Source of the DNA: Xenophilus sp. Marseille-Q4582
Lineage (GTDB): Bacteria; Pseudomonadota; Gammaproteobacteria; Burkholderiales; Burkholderiaceae_C
Direction of reading: 5' to 3'
DNA length: 64,000 nucleotides
Assembly: GCF_916700565.1 (NCBI RefSeq)
Contig: NZ_CAKAKO010000001.1
Coordinates: 1,054,001 to 1,118,000, forward strand
Of the stretch, positions 27,422-36,479 are shown one piece after another; the first letter of the stretch is position 1, and each line of letters opens with the position of its first letter. Position numbers and translations under genes: made by a program. Below the pieces are notes generated by a model. It saw nothing but the letters and a program-made list of their open reading frames with translations, made no database searches and was not told the DNA's origin.

Positions 27422-29583
27422 GGCGCCCATTCTCGGCCGCCCGCGGCGCCCTGCAGGTGAAGGTGCAGGATGCGGCGGATCTCGAGGATCGCCGCCGGGT
27501 GCTCCTGCACGCTGTGGCCCGAGGGGATGACCCGCTCGGACTGCGCGCTGGCCAGGTGCGCGCTGCGGTAGGGCACGATGCCGTCGCTGCTGTCTTCCAG
27601 CGGCACGGCCGGGTCGATGCGGCCGATGATCGAGTGGTGCGGCACGCGTGGGTCGATGGGCAGCGCCGCCGCGGCGCGCACGAAGGGGTCGCGGTCGCTC
27701 AGGTTGTCGATGCTGTTCGGAATGCGCGCCAGCGTGCTGCCCTCGGCAGAGGCGGGCAGGCCGCGCTGCGGCGCCTGCGCGCCCTGCTCGGCACCCGGCC
27801 GCATCTGCGCCAGCAGCCGCGCCAGGTCGCCCACCTCGTCGAGCATGGCCAGCGGCAGCGTCACCAAGTTGGCCACGCGGCGCGCGATGCGCTGTTCGGC
27901 AAAGGGCGTGCCGCGGTGCGGCGCGGCGATGAACACCGCGCGGCCCACGCCGGGCAGCGGCTCGAAGCGCAGGTACGCGGCCAGGCCCTCGCGCTCCAGC
28001 TGTCGGCGCGTGTCACCCTCGCGCGCCTCGGGCGGCAGCAGCTGCCACAGCTGATCGTCGGCCCGCGACACCAGCAGCCGCGCCAGCACGCCGCCCATGC
28101 TGTGGCCCACCAGCGTGATGTCCCGCGCGGCGACCGAGCGGCCCTGCGGATCGAACTGCGCCAGCGCCTGCTGCAGCGCCGCGCGGATGCTGTGCAGGTT
28201 CAGCGCCAGCGGCGCGTTGGTGGGGTAGTAGACCTGCCACACTTGGTAGTTCTGCCGCAGCTGCTCGTCGCCCATCACCTCGTTGGCCACGTTGACCCAG
28301 GCCTCGGGGCTGCTGGCCAGGCCGTGCAGCATCACGACGATGCGGCGCTCGGGGTTCCAGGGCTGCATGATCTGCACGCGCGGCGCCACGAGGCCGTCGG
28401 ACAGTCCGAACAGCGTGCGCAGCGACTGCGTGGCAAAGCCCGAACGCGCCAGCCACAGCCCGTAGCCGGCCGTGAAGTTGGCCGCCAGCGGCACCTGCTC
28501 GCCGCCCAGCCGCGCATGCGTGGCGCGGTACGGGTCGTAAAGCAATACCTGCAGCGCGTCGGTGCGCATCACCTCGGCCAGCGTGGCGCCTTCGAAGCGC
28601 AGCAGCGCGGTCAGCGAGGGGTATTGCACCTCGCCCGTGCCGGCTTGTGCGGGCGGGGGCGGCGGCTTCAGCACGCGGTCGGTGTCGCCGCCGCTGGCCG
28701 CCACCTCGGGCGGCGCCAGCACGGCCACGAACTCGGCCCCGAAGCCGTCGCGCCGGTAGGTGTTGCGCAAGCCCGTGAAGCGCAGCGACGCGGCGGGCAC
28801 CAGCTCCTGCGGCAGCGTCATGCCCGGCGGCAGCGGCATGTCGATGGCCTGGCTGCCGATCTGCCAGCGGCCGATGCGCGTGGTGATGGCCTGCGCGCCG
28901 GCCACGCCGCGCGCCTGGTACAGCGCGAACAGCCGCGACATCGCCTGCTGCGCCGCGTAGTTGTAGTAGTCGCGCACCTGCGTCTGCCGGTCTTCGAAGG
29001 CGCGCTCGCCCGGTCGCCGCGCCGTGTGGAAGAGGTAGGCATACGCATGGCGCGCCGACTCGATCCAAGCGTCGAGCACCGGATCGCCCTGCGCCAGCGT
29101 GGCCGGCAGCGTGTGGGCGCCGGGCGCGCGCGCCGTGGCCAGCGCATGTTCCAGCCACAGCTCCGACAGCGCCGACAGCCGCTGCTCGTCGGTGATGCCG
29201 CCGGGCGTGTTCGCCGGCTCCAGCGTGCGGCGGCAGGCCGCCGGCTGCTCGCGGCAATCGTTGATGCCCACCACGCGCAGCACCTCCTGCGCGGCCACGC
29301 TGAGCCGGCCCATGGTCAGCACGTCGCCGCGCCGCTCGGCCAGGTAGTCGGCCGGCAAAATGGTGGACACGCTCACCGCCGCGCAACCCGTGAGCAGCAG
29401 CACGCCGGCCATCAGCGCGCTGGCCCGCAGCGCCGACCGTCCCCAGCCGCGCAGCGCGGCGGCCGGCCGGGTCAGCGCACGGAAAGGCGCGGTCGTCGTC
29501 ACACTCGAAGTCAGGGAAAGAAGAGGCAGAAGATGCGAAGGAGGCACGGTCGCGTGGGCAATCACAGTCACGCCCGCCATCAT
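27418..29583 (-). CDS. Lipoprotein with C-terminal alpha/beta-hydrolase (lipase-like) domain
   Basis: The protein (721 residues from this start) has a lipobox LLLTGC with Cys67, a helical N-terminal half of unknown fold, and a C-terminal alpha/beta hydrolase: VVMLHGLASSPEAW (oxyanion loop), the nucleophile in GHSMGG and a late His (IPSGHSVQEHP). It is likely tethered to the outer or inner membrane and hydrolyses an ester. A GTG at 29502 would give a more usual signal length. It lies 3 nt after the DUF4105 gene and overlaps the Usp gene, forming a three-gene operon. Confidence 0.82.
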   Translation of the reverse strand: MMAGVTVIAHATVPPSHLLPLLSLTSSVTTTAPFRALTRPAAALRGWGRSALRASALMAGVLLLTGCAAVSVSTILPADYLAERRGDVLTMGRLSVAAQEVLRVVGINDCREQPAACRRTLEPANTPGGITDEQRLSALSELWLEHALATARAPGAHTLPATLAQGDPVLDAWIESARHAYAYLFHTARRPGERAFEDRQTQVRDYYNYAAQQAMSRLFALYQARGVAGAQAITTRIGRWQIGSQAIDMPLPPGMTLPQELVPAASLRFTGLRNTYRRDGFGAEFVAVLAPPEVAASGGDTDRVLKPPPPPAQAGTGEVQYPSLTALLRFEGATLAEVMRTDALQVLLYDPYRATHARLGGEQVPLAANFTAGYGLWLARSGFATQSLRTLFGLSDGLVAPRVQIMQPWNPERRIVVMLHGLASSPEAWVNVANEVMGDEQLRQNYQVWQVYYPTNAPLALNLHSIRAALQQALAQFDPQGRSVAARDITLVGHSMGGVLARLLVSRADDQLWQLLPPEAREGDTRRQLEREGLAAYLRFEPLPGVGRAVFIAAPHRGTPFAEQRIARRVANLVTLPLAMLDEVGDLARLLAQMRPGAEQGAQAPQRGLPASAEGSTLARIPNSIDNLSDRDPFVRAAAALPIDPRVPHHSIIGRIDPAVPLEDSSDGIVPYRSAHLASAQSERVIPSGHSVQEHPAAILEIRRILHLHLQGAAGGREWAP

Positions 29584-29586
29584 CCC

Positions 29587-30627
29587 TCAGGGCGATTGCA
29601 TGGGGCTCAAGCCGTTCATGCCCGGAATGCCCGCACGGATCGCGCGCGAGAACTGCGGGTCCGCATCGGCCGCCTGCGCGCGCAGCGTGATGCGGCCCGC
29701 GCTGCGCAGCGCATCCAGCGGCACGCCCGGCGCCAGCGCGCCCACGTCATGCACGTACTCGGGCAGGTAGCCCGAGGCCAGCAGCCGCCAGTCGGCCGGC
29801 AGGCCGCCCACGATGCGCTGCGCCATCTGATAAACGATGGTGGTGCAGTTGGCCGTGAGCGTGTCGTAGAAGCGCGGCTGGCGCTGCAGCGACTCGGCTT
29901 CGGCCACATAGGCCAGAAACAGCGAGCGCATGGCCGCCGGCGCCATCTGCACGCGGTAGAGGTACACATCTTCATTGCGCACATTGGTGCGCACCCGCAG
30001 CAGGTCGCGCTCGTCGCCGGCCACCAGGCTCAGCTCGAACTCCTTGAAGAAGCCCGCCACGGCCGAAAAGCGCTCGTGCCGCTCCTTGCGGATCTCGATG
30101 GAGAAGGCCACGTAGTCGGTGCCGCCGCGCCCGTCGTCAAAGCCGAAAGACACCAGCGTGTGCGCAATGGCCGGCCCCATCCAGTAAGACAGGCCCATGT
30201 CCACCGTGCGCAGCCGGTCCAGGTCGTAACGCCGCGCTTCCCAGCGCGCCGTGTAGTCGGTGTCGCTGCGCCAGTCGAAATTGCGCACGTTCTGCAACAG
30301 TACCTGACTGCCCTGTACGCGCGGCTGCAGGTGCCGCGCCACATCGTCGGCCCAGTCGCGCGTGTCTGAAGGCACCAGCCGCACCCACCACCCCAGCAGC
30401 AGCGCAAAGGCCAGCCCGTAGGTCAGCAGCGCCCGCCAAGGCTGCCCGCGCCAGAGCAGCAGCAAAGCCGCGATGGCGAACAGGCCCCAGGCCACGACGG
30501 CGGCCACGCGCAGTTCCGGCGAGAGCGGGAGCTGGTAGTGGAGGGCGAGAGCGGCCCATAGGGCGGTAAGGAGCAGGGGGAGGCTGGCGGCGATGCGGCG
30601 CAGCCAGCCGAGGCGGCTTTCATTCAT
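29587..30627 (-). CDS. DUF4105 membrane protein
   Basis: The 346-residue protein has three N-terminal membrane segments (about residues 10-28, 38-57, 64-82) and a periplasmic DUF4105 domain: VRNFDWRSDTDYTARWE, SFGFDDG, VAFSIEIRKERHERFSA and LTANCTTIVYQM. The Asn-Cys-Thr-Thr segment resembles the active-site cysteine region of NlpC/P60-like peptidases, but a catalytic role is only inferred. It is the first gene of the operon. An insertion sequence ends 13 bp upstream of its ATG, and no clear ribosome site is visible. Confidence 0.82.
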   Translation of the reverse strand: MNESRLGWLRRIAASLPLLLTALWAALALHYQLPLSPELRVAAVVAWGLFAIAALLLLWRGQPWRALLTYGLAFALLLGWWVRLVPSDTRDWADDVARHLQPRVQGSQVLLQNVRNFDWRSDTDYTARWEARRYDLDRLRTVDMGLSYWMGPAIAHTLVSFGFDDGRGGTDYVAFSIEIRKERHERFSAVAGFFKEFELSLVAGDERDLLRVRTNVRNEDVYLYRVQMAPAAMRSLFLAYVAEAESLQRQPRFYDTLTANCTTIVYQMAQRIVGGLPADWRLLASGYLPEYVHDVGALAPGVPLDALRSAGRITLRAQAADADPQFSRAIRAGIPGMNGLSPMQSP

Positions 30628-30643
30628 GCGAAAAGTGCTCTAG

Positions 30644-31964
30644 CAGGCCGTTGAAAAATCCCCTGCGAGCGTCCGCGTCGGCCGCTACGATCTGAAGCCA
30701 TCCCGGAACAACTGCGACAAGAAAGATGAGAGGCAACCAAGACTTCCAGGGGGCGATGTTTAGCTACATCAGCCTTGAAGAAAGAGTGCCAGCGGCACAC
30801 CCGCTGCGCAAGTTGCGCGCCGTGGTGGATGCGCTGCTGTCGAGCATGAACAGCGAGTTCGAAGCGGTGTACGCCCGCCGTGGCCGCCCCTCGGTGCCGC
30901 CGGAGATGCTGCTCAAGGCCTTGCTGCTGCAAATCCTGTTCTCCATCCGCAGCGAACGCCAGCTGGTCGAGGCGGTCAACTACAACCTGCTGTACCGCTG
31001 GTTCGTGGGCCTGAACATTGAAGACAAGGTCTGGGACCACTCCACCTTCAGCGCCAACCGCGAACGCCTCTTCAACGAAGACCTGGCGCGCGCCTTCTTC
31101 GAGCGCGTCAAGCTCAGCGCCCAGTGGGGCCGGCTTGCCAGCGACGAACACTTCAGCGTGGACGGCACGCTGATTGAGGCCTGGGCCTCGCACAAGAGTT
31201 TCAAACGCAAAGACGACGACAGCGGCACGCCACCCGGACGCAACCCCGAGGTGAACTTCAAAGGGCAGGAGCGCTGCAACGACACCCACGCCAGCACCAC
31301 CGATGCCGATGCCCGGCTGTTCAAGAAGAGCGCGGGCGACAAATCTCGCCTGTGCCACATGGGGCACATCCTCATGGAGAACCGCAACGGGCTGATCGTG
31401 GATGTGGAGATCACACATGCCAGTGGCACCGCCGAGCGCGAGGCGGCGCTGGCGATGCTCAAACGCCGGGGAAACAAGAACAAGCGGGCCACGGTCGGGG
31501 CCGACAAAGGTTACGACAGCCAGGCCTTCATCAAGGGCTGCCGAAAGCTCAAAGTCACGCCACACGTGGCGGCCAAGGACAAGCACTCGGCGGTCGATGG
31601 CCGCATCCGGCGCCACGAGGGCTACAAGACCAGCCTCAAAGTGCGCAAGCGCATCGAGGAGGCCTTTGGCTGGATCAAGACAGTGGGTGGTCTGGCCAAG
31701 ACCAAATTGATCGGTCAGGCCAAGCTCGCGGGCCAGGCGCTGCTGTGCTTTGCCACCTACAACCTGGTGCGCATGGGCAGTCTGGGCGGCTGGTGGGACG
31801 CGCATCATGCGTGAACCATGGGATACGTGCGCCCGGAACGGGCAAAACGGCCTGCAAACAGGCCGAAATGGCCGCTCCAATCGCTGCGCAGGCCAGTTTG
31901 GGCGATCCGTTTCTTCGAAATCCACGACCCTGGCGCGTTCGATGAGCATTTTTTCAACGGCCTG
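30644..31964 (+). mobile_element. IS5-like insertion sequence, complete copy (1321 bp)
   Basis: The ends carry a 15-bp terminal inverted repeat, CAGGCCGTTGAAAAA. The left flank is CTAG and the right flank TTAG, both fitting the YTAR target preference of IS5-group elements. One transposase gene fills the element. The right end joins directly to a second, 5'-truncated copy of the same element. Confidence 0.9.
30726..31814 (+). CDS. IS5-family transposase
   Basis: The 362-residue DDE transposase has a helical N-terminal region (PAAHPLRKLRAVVDALLSSM), the substrate-binding region with SVDGTLIEAWASHKSFK (first Asp), GADKGYDSQAFIKGCR (second Asp) and the C-terminal RRHEGYKTSLKVRKRIEEAFGWIKT with the catalytic Glu in the Y-x2-R-x3-E-x6-K-like arrangement. 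All are present, so the protein should be active. It differs from the truncated second copy by a Leu/Arg change (VKLSAQW here). Confidence 0.93.
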   Translation: MRGNQDFQGAMFSYISLEERVPAAHPLRKLRAVVDALLSSMNSEFEAVYARRGRPSVPPEMLLKALLLQILFSIRSERQLVEAVNYNLLYRWFVGLNIEDKVWDHSTFSANRERLFNEDLARAFFERVKLSAQWGRLASDEHFSVDGTLIEAWASHKSFKRKDDDSGTPPGRNPEVNFKGQERCNDTHASTTDADARLFKKSAGDKSRLCHMGHILMENRNGLIVDVEITHASGTAEREAALAMLKRRGNKNKRATVGADKGYDSQAFIKGCRKLKVTPHVAAKDKHSAVDGRIRRHEGYKTSLKVRKRIEEAFGWIKTVGGLAKTKLIGQAKLAGQALLCFATYNLVRMGSLGGWWDAHHA

Positions 31965-33169
31965 TTAGCTACATCAGCCTTGAAGAAAGAGTGCCAGCGG
32001 CACACCCGCTGCGCAAGTTGCGCGCCGTGGTGGATGCGCTGCTGTCGAGCATGAACAGCGAGTTCGAAGCGGTGTACGCCCGCCGTGGCCGCCCCTCGGT
32101 GCCGCCGGAGATGCTGCTCAAGGCCTTGCTGCTGCAAATCCTGTTCTCCATCCGCAGCGAACGCCAGCTGGTCGAGGCGGTCAACTACAACCTGCTGTAC
32201 CGCTGGTTCGTGGGCCTGAACATTGAAGACAAGGTCTGGGACCACTCCACCTTCAGCGCCAACCGCGAACGCCTCTTCAACGAAGACCTGGCGCGCGCCT
32301 TCTTCGAGCGCGTCAAGCGCAGCGCCCAGTGGGGCCGGCTTGCCAGCGACGAACACTTCAGCGTGGACGGCACGCTGATTGAGGCCTGGGCCTCGCACAA
32401 GAGTTTCAAACGCAAAGACGACGACAGCGGCACGCCACCCGGACGCAACCCCGAGGTGAACTTCAAAGGGCAGGAGCGCTGCAACGACACCCACGCCAGC
32501 ACCACCGATGCCGATGCCCGGCTGTTCAAGAAGAGCGCGGGCGACAAATCTCGCCTGTGCCACATGGGGCACATCCTCATGGAGAACCGCAACGGGCTGA
32601 TCGTGGATGTGGAGATCACACATGCCAGTGGCACCGCCGAGCGCGAGGCGGCGCTGGCGATGCTCAAACGCCGGGGAAACAAGAACAAGCGGGCCACGGT
32701 CGGGGCCGACAAAGGTTACGACAGCCAGGCCTTCATCAAGGGCTGCCGAAAGCTCAAAGTCACGCCACACGTGGCGGCCAAGGACAAGCACTCGGCGGTC
32801 GATGGCCGCATTCGGCGCCACGAGGGCTACAAGACCAGCCTCAAAGTGCGCAAGCGCATCGAGGAGGCCTTTGGCTGGATCAAGACAGTGGGTGGTCTGG
32901 CCAAGACCAAATTGATCGGTCAGGCCAAGCTCGCGGGCCAGGCGCTGCTGTGCTTTGCCACCTACAACCTGGTGCGCATGGGCAGTCTGGGCGGCTGGTG
33001 GGACGCGCATCATGCGTGAACCATGGGATACGTGCGCCCGGAACGGGCAAAACGGCCTGCAAACAGGCCGAAATGGCCGCTCCAATCGCTGCGCAGGCCA
33101 GTTTGGGCGATCCGTTTCTTCGAAATCCACGACCCTGGCGCGTTCGATGAGCATTTTTTCAACGGCCTG
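31965..33169 (+). mobile_element. Second copy of the IS5-like element, lacking its first 116 bp
   Basis: This copy begins with TTAG, which equals bases 30760-30763 of the complete copy, so exactly the first 116 bp (left repeat and transposase start) are missing. The right inverted repeat is intact and is followed by CTAG (33170-33173), identical to the 4-mer left of the complete copy. Without a left end it cannot move by itself. Confidence 0.9.
31991..33019 (+). pseudogene. N-terminally truncated IS5-family transposase
   Basis: The frame matches the complete transposase from the segment SYISLEERV onward, but the native ATG and first thirteen residues are lost. A GTG (given here as start) would restart at PAAHPLRK and yield about 342 residues with all catalytic regions. 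The only differences seen are one Leu-to-Arg change (VKRSAQW) and a silent C/T at the Ile codon near 32811. Whether it is translated is unknown. Confidence 0.8.
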
Positions 33170-33296
33170 CTAGGAGGAGCATTTCAGTGGAATAGAAAAA
33201 CTGGTAAAGCATGGAGAATTCAGCAGTGCGATTTGGCACTTGCCTCACTCGCCGTCTCAGAGCTGATTCAATTGACCCGCTCGGAAAACAATACCT

Positions 33297-34800
33297 AGTC
33301 AGCCCTGAACAATTCAGTTGTCAGCTACAGATAGGCTGACGTCGCCAGGAGCGGCCAGCAGTGCGGCGATGACCGCCTGCATCGATAACCCGAATCGGGC
33401 GCAATAAAGCCGCAGCGCGGCCAGGATCAGGCGCAGGTTATGCCCGGCACCGCACATCACCGCGTGCAGCGCATCGCCCAGCGCACCCTTGAGCGGGTTG
33501 CGGCCCAGCCGCCCGTCCATCTTCATGTGCCCAATGGCCGGTTCGATGGCGCTGCGCCGCTTGATCATGGCCCTGAGCGTTCGGGTGATGCCCCGCTTTT
33601 GGCCCGACATCAGGATGCGCACACCTTCAACTTTCACACCCCGGTAGCCCTTGTCCACGATTGCCGTGGCGGGCGGCCTGTCCGTGCCAGTGAGGATGCC
33701 CACCTGCTCCAGTGTCTCAGCCAGGGTGTGGCCGTCGTAGGGGTTGCCCGGCATGGAGCGCATGCCCACCACCAGGCCTTCCTTCAACGTGGTAGCGATG
33801 CTGACCTTCACGCCGAACTCGTACGGTGTCCTGGCTTTGCCTTTGCTGATGCATTCGACCTCGGGCGCGTGCAGGGCGTACAGCTTGTTCTTGTCCTTCG
33901 TGCGTTGACTGAGGATGCGGCCGGTGCGCTGCAGCAGGTCTTGGACCTTGGCCTGGGCCGCTTCGGGCAGCATGTGCAGTTGGCGGGCCACCTCGCGGTG
34001 CACGCGGCCAACCCGGGTGCGCAGTGTGCGAACGGCCTTGTTCATGCGCTTGAACTGCTTGGCGTGGGCGTAGCGCCCGATCTGCGCGGCCAGCCGTGGG
34101 GCGATGCGGTTGTAGTTCTGGCGCAGTTTCAGCCCATTGCCCTCGGCCACCTTGACCAGGTGCTGGCGGCTTCGCTCCAGCAGGCGGCTGTCGGTGGGGT
34201 GAGCGATAGCCTTGGGCATCACCGTGGTGTCCACGATCACTTGCTGCACGCTGGCTTTCTTGATGACGCCACCACGCCGGGCGGCATCGATGCTGGCCGC
34301 CAGCAGCATCTCCACGCCTTCTTCCCCAACGCGCTTTCTCCAGCGCGTCAGGCTGGACGGGTCAATGGGCAGCTCGGTCTGCAGGTAGGTCTCGCCGCAG
34401 AAGAACTGCCAGTATGGGTTCTCCACCCAGGTGTTGACCACCGCCTCGTCGGAGGCATCGAAGGTGTGCTGCAGGTACAGCAGCCCGGCGACCAGGCGCG
34501 GCGCCAAGGCGGGCCGCCCGCGCCCCGAAGTGAACGACACCGCGAACGTGCGCTCGATCTCGGCCCAGTCGATCAGCGCGCCCAGCCTGACCAGCGGATG
34601 CTTCATGTTGATCTGCTCGTCCAGTCGTGGACGAAACAACTCGCCCGTTTGCGGCTGCGAAGGCTTCGGACCCATCGGACTCCCCGGAGAAATTTGCAAA
34701 AAAACAGGCACTGGCAAGACCATACCTTGCAAATCCCGCGCCCATCAACTCGAAGAACAACCAGTCAGATCAAGGGCTTGCGAGTTGTTCAGGGCGGACT
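33297..34800 (-). mobile_element. 1504-bp insertion sequence, copy 1
   Basis: Ends read AGTC(A/C)GCCCTGAACAA in inverted orientation. The element is flanked by a 4-bp direct repeat ACCT (33293-33296 and 34801-34804). An identical-length copy starts right after the second ACCT. The single gene is a 453-residue transposase on the minus strand. The 123-bp stretch just before it (33174-33296) is AT-richer and shows no assignable gene. Confidence 0.92.
33314..34675 (-). CDS. IS5-superfamily DDE transposase (1504-bp element, copy 1)
   Basis: The 453-residue protein has the N-terminal DUF772-type region (MKHPLVRLGALIDWAEIERTF, GRPALAPRLVAGLLYLQHTF), a first catalytic Asp in QQVIVDTTVMPKA, a second in AIVDKGYRGVKVEG, and a C-terminal RRSAIEPAIGHMKMDGRL with the catalytic Glu. 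The start at MGPKPSQPQ is chosen because a GGGGAG ribosome site lies seven bases upstream. This copy reads SPGSP in the untranslated leader where the others read SPRSP. Confidence 0.92.
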   Translation of the reverse strand: MGPKPSQPQTGELFRPRLDEQINMKHPLVRLGALIDWAEIERTFAVSFTSGRGRPALAPRLVAGLLYLQHTFDASDEAVVNTWVENPYWQFFCGETYLQTELPIDPSSLTRWRKRVGEEGVEMLLAASIDAARRGGVIKKASVQQVIVDTTVMPKAIAHPTDSRLLERSRQHLVKVAEGNGLKLRQNYNRIAPRLAAQIGRYAHAKQFKRMNKAVRTLRTRVGRVHREVARQLHMLPEAAQAKVQDLLQRTGRILSQRTKDKNKLYALHAPEVECISKGKARTPYEFGVKVSIATTLKEGLVVGMRSMPGNPYDGHTLAETLEQVGILTGTDRPPATAIVDKGYRGVKVEGVRILMSGQKRGITRTLRAMIKRRSAIEPAIGHMKMDGRLGRNPLKGALGDALHAVMCGAGHNLRLILAALRLYCARFGLSMQAVIAALLAAPGDVSLSVADN

Positions 34801-34804
34801 ACCT

Positions 34805-36308
34805 AGTCAGCCCTGAACAATTCAGTTGTCAGCTACAGATAGGCTGACGTCGCCAGGAGCGGCCAGCAGTGCGGCGATGACCGCCTGCATCGATAACCCG
34901 AATCGGGCGCAATAAAGCCGCAGCGCGGCCAGGATCAGGCGCAGGTTATGCCCGGCACCGCACATCACCGCGTGCAGCGCATCGCCCAGCGCACCCTTGA
35001 GCGGGTTGCGGCCCAGCCGCCCGTCCATCTTCATGTGCCCAATGGCCGGTTCGATGGCGCTGCGCCGCTTGATCATGGCCCTGAGCGTTCGGGTGATGCC
35101 CCGCTTTTGGCCCGACATCAGGATGCGCACACCTTCAACTTTCACACCCCGGTAGCCCTTGTCCACGATTGCCGTGGCGGGCGGCCTGTCCGTGCCAGTG
35201 AGGATGCCCACCTGCTCCAGTGTCTCAGCCAGGGTGTGGCCGTCGTAGGGGTTGCCCGGCATGGAGCGCATGCCCACCACCAGGCCTTCCTTCAACGTGG
35301 TAGCGATGCTGACCTTCACGCCGAACTCGTACGGTGTCCTGGCTTTGCCTTTGCTGATGCATTCGACCTCGGGCGCGTGCAGGGCGTACAGCTTGTTCTT
35401 GACCTTCGTGCGTTGACTGAGGATGCGGCCGGTGCGCTGCAGCAGGTCTTGGACCTTGGCCTGGGCCGCTTCGGGCAGCATGTGCAGTTGGCGGGCCACC
35501 TCGCGGTGCACGCGGCCAACCCGGGTGCGCAGTGTGCGAACGGCCTTGTTCATGCGCTTGAACTGCTTGGCGTGGGCGTAGCGCCCGATCTGCGCGGCCA
35601 GCCGTGGGGCGATGCGGTTGTAGTTCTGGCGCAGTTTCAGCCCATTGCCCTCGGCCACCTTGACCAGGTGCTGGCGGCTTCGCTCCAGCAGGCGGCTGTC
35701 GGTGGGGTGAGCGATAGCCTTGGGCATCACCGTGGTGTCCACGATCACTTGCTGCACGCTGGCTTTCTTGATGACGCCACCACGCCGGGCGGCATCGATG
35801 CTGGCCGCCAGCAGCATCTCCACGCCTTCTTCCCCAACGCGCTTTCTCCAGCGCGTCAGGCTGGACGGGTCAATGGGCAGCTCGGTCTGCAGGTAGGTCT
35901 CGCCGCAGAAGAACTGCCAGTATGGGTTCTCCACCCAGGTGTTGACCACCGCCTCGTCGGAGGCATCGAAGGTGTGCTGCAGGTACAGCAGCCCGGCGAC
36001 CAGGCGCGGCGCCAAGGCGGGCCGCCCGCGCCCCGAAGTGAACGACACCGCGAACGTGCGCTCGATCTCGGCCCAGTCGATCAGCGCGCCCAGCCTGACC
36101 AGCGGATGCTTCATGTTGATCTGCTCGTCCAGTCGTGGACGAAACAACTCGCCCGTTTGCGGCTGCGAAGGCTTCGGACCCATCGGACTCCTCGGAGAAA
36201 TTTGCAAAAAAACAGGCACTGGCAAGACCATACCTTGCAAATCCCGCGCCCATCAACTCGAAGAACAACCAGTCAGATCAAGGGCTTGCGAGTTGTTCAG
36301 GGCGGACT
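34805..36308 (-). mobile_element. 1504-bp insertion sequence, copy 2, in tandem with copy 1
   Basis: The same inverted ends as copy 1 are present. It is flanked by ACCT at 34801-34804 and 36309-36312, so the arrangement is ACCT-IS-ACCT-IS-ACCT, two elements head to tail in the same orientation with a 4-bp junction. Its length is identical to the other copies. Confidence 0.92.
34822..36183 (-). CDS. IS5-superfamily DDE transposase (1504-bp element, copy 2)
   Basis: This is the same 453-residue transposase as in copy 1, with all catalytic regions intact (QQVIVDTTVMPKA, AIVDKGYRGVKV, RRSAIEPAIGHMK). It differs by one residue, Asp to Val in SQRTKVKNK. A GAGGAG ribosome site precedes the ATG of MGPKPSQ. 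The near identity to copies 1 and 3 shows recent movement. Confidence 0.92.
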   Translation of the reverse strand: MGPKPSQPQTGELFRPRLDEQINMKHPLVRLGALIDWAEIERTFAVSFTSGRGRPALAPRLVAGLLYLQHTFDASDEAVVNTWVENPYWQFFCGETYLQTELPIDPSSLTRWRKRVGEEGVEMLLAASIDAARRGGVIKKASVQQVIVDTTVMPKAIAHPTDSRLLERSRQHLVKVAEGNGLKLRQNYNRIAPRLAAQIGRYAHAKQFKRMNKAVRTLRTRVGRVHREVARQLHMLPEAAQAKVQDLLQRTGRILSQRTKVKNKLYALHAPEVECISKGKARTPYEFGVKVSIATTLKEGLVVGMRSMPGNPYDGHTLAETLEQVGILTGTDRPPATAIVDKGYRGVKVEGVRILMSGQKRGITRTLRAMIKRRSAIEPAIGHMKMDGRLGRNPLKGALGDALHAVMCGAGHNLRLILAALRLYCARFGLSMQAVIAALLAAPGDVSLSVADN

Positions 36309-36479
36309 ACCTAGCGTCAACAAAGACCGCTGCCGGCCGTCAACTTCTTTCGTCTATAGCGCGCCTTGCTGCGAATTGAAAGCGTCTGGGCATTAAGCAG
36401 AAATCGATTTTTACCGCATCAATGCTTGTTTCTACTTTTCTGATTGATATTAAGCTTCTGCGTTGCGGTGAATATGCGA

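Noticed and set aside
33174-33296. Short AT-rich stretch reading as a possible C-terminus of a lost gene (GIEKLVKHGEFSSAIWHLPH then stop).
   Set aside because: Only about 30 codons remain, with a stop just upstream, and no family similarity could be recognised. It is island DNA without an assignable gene.
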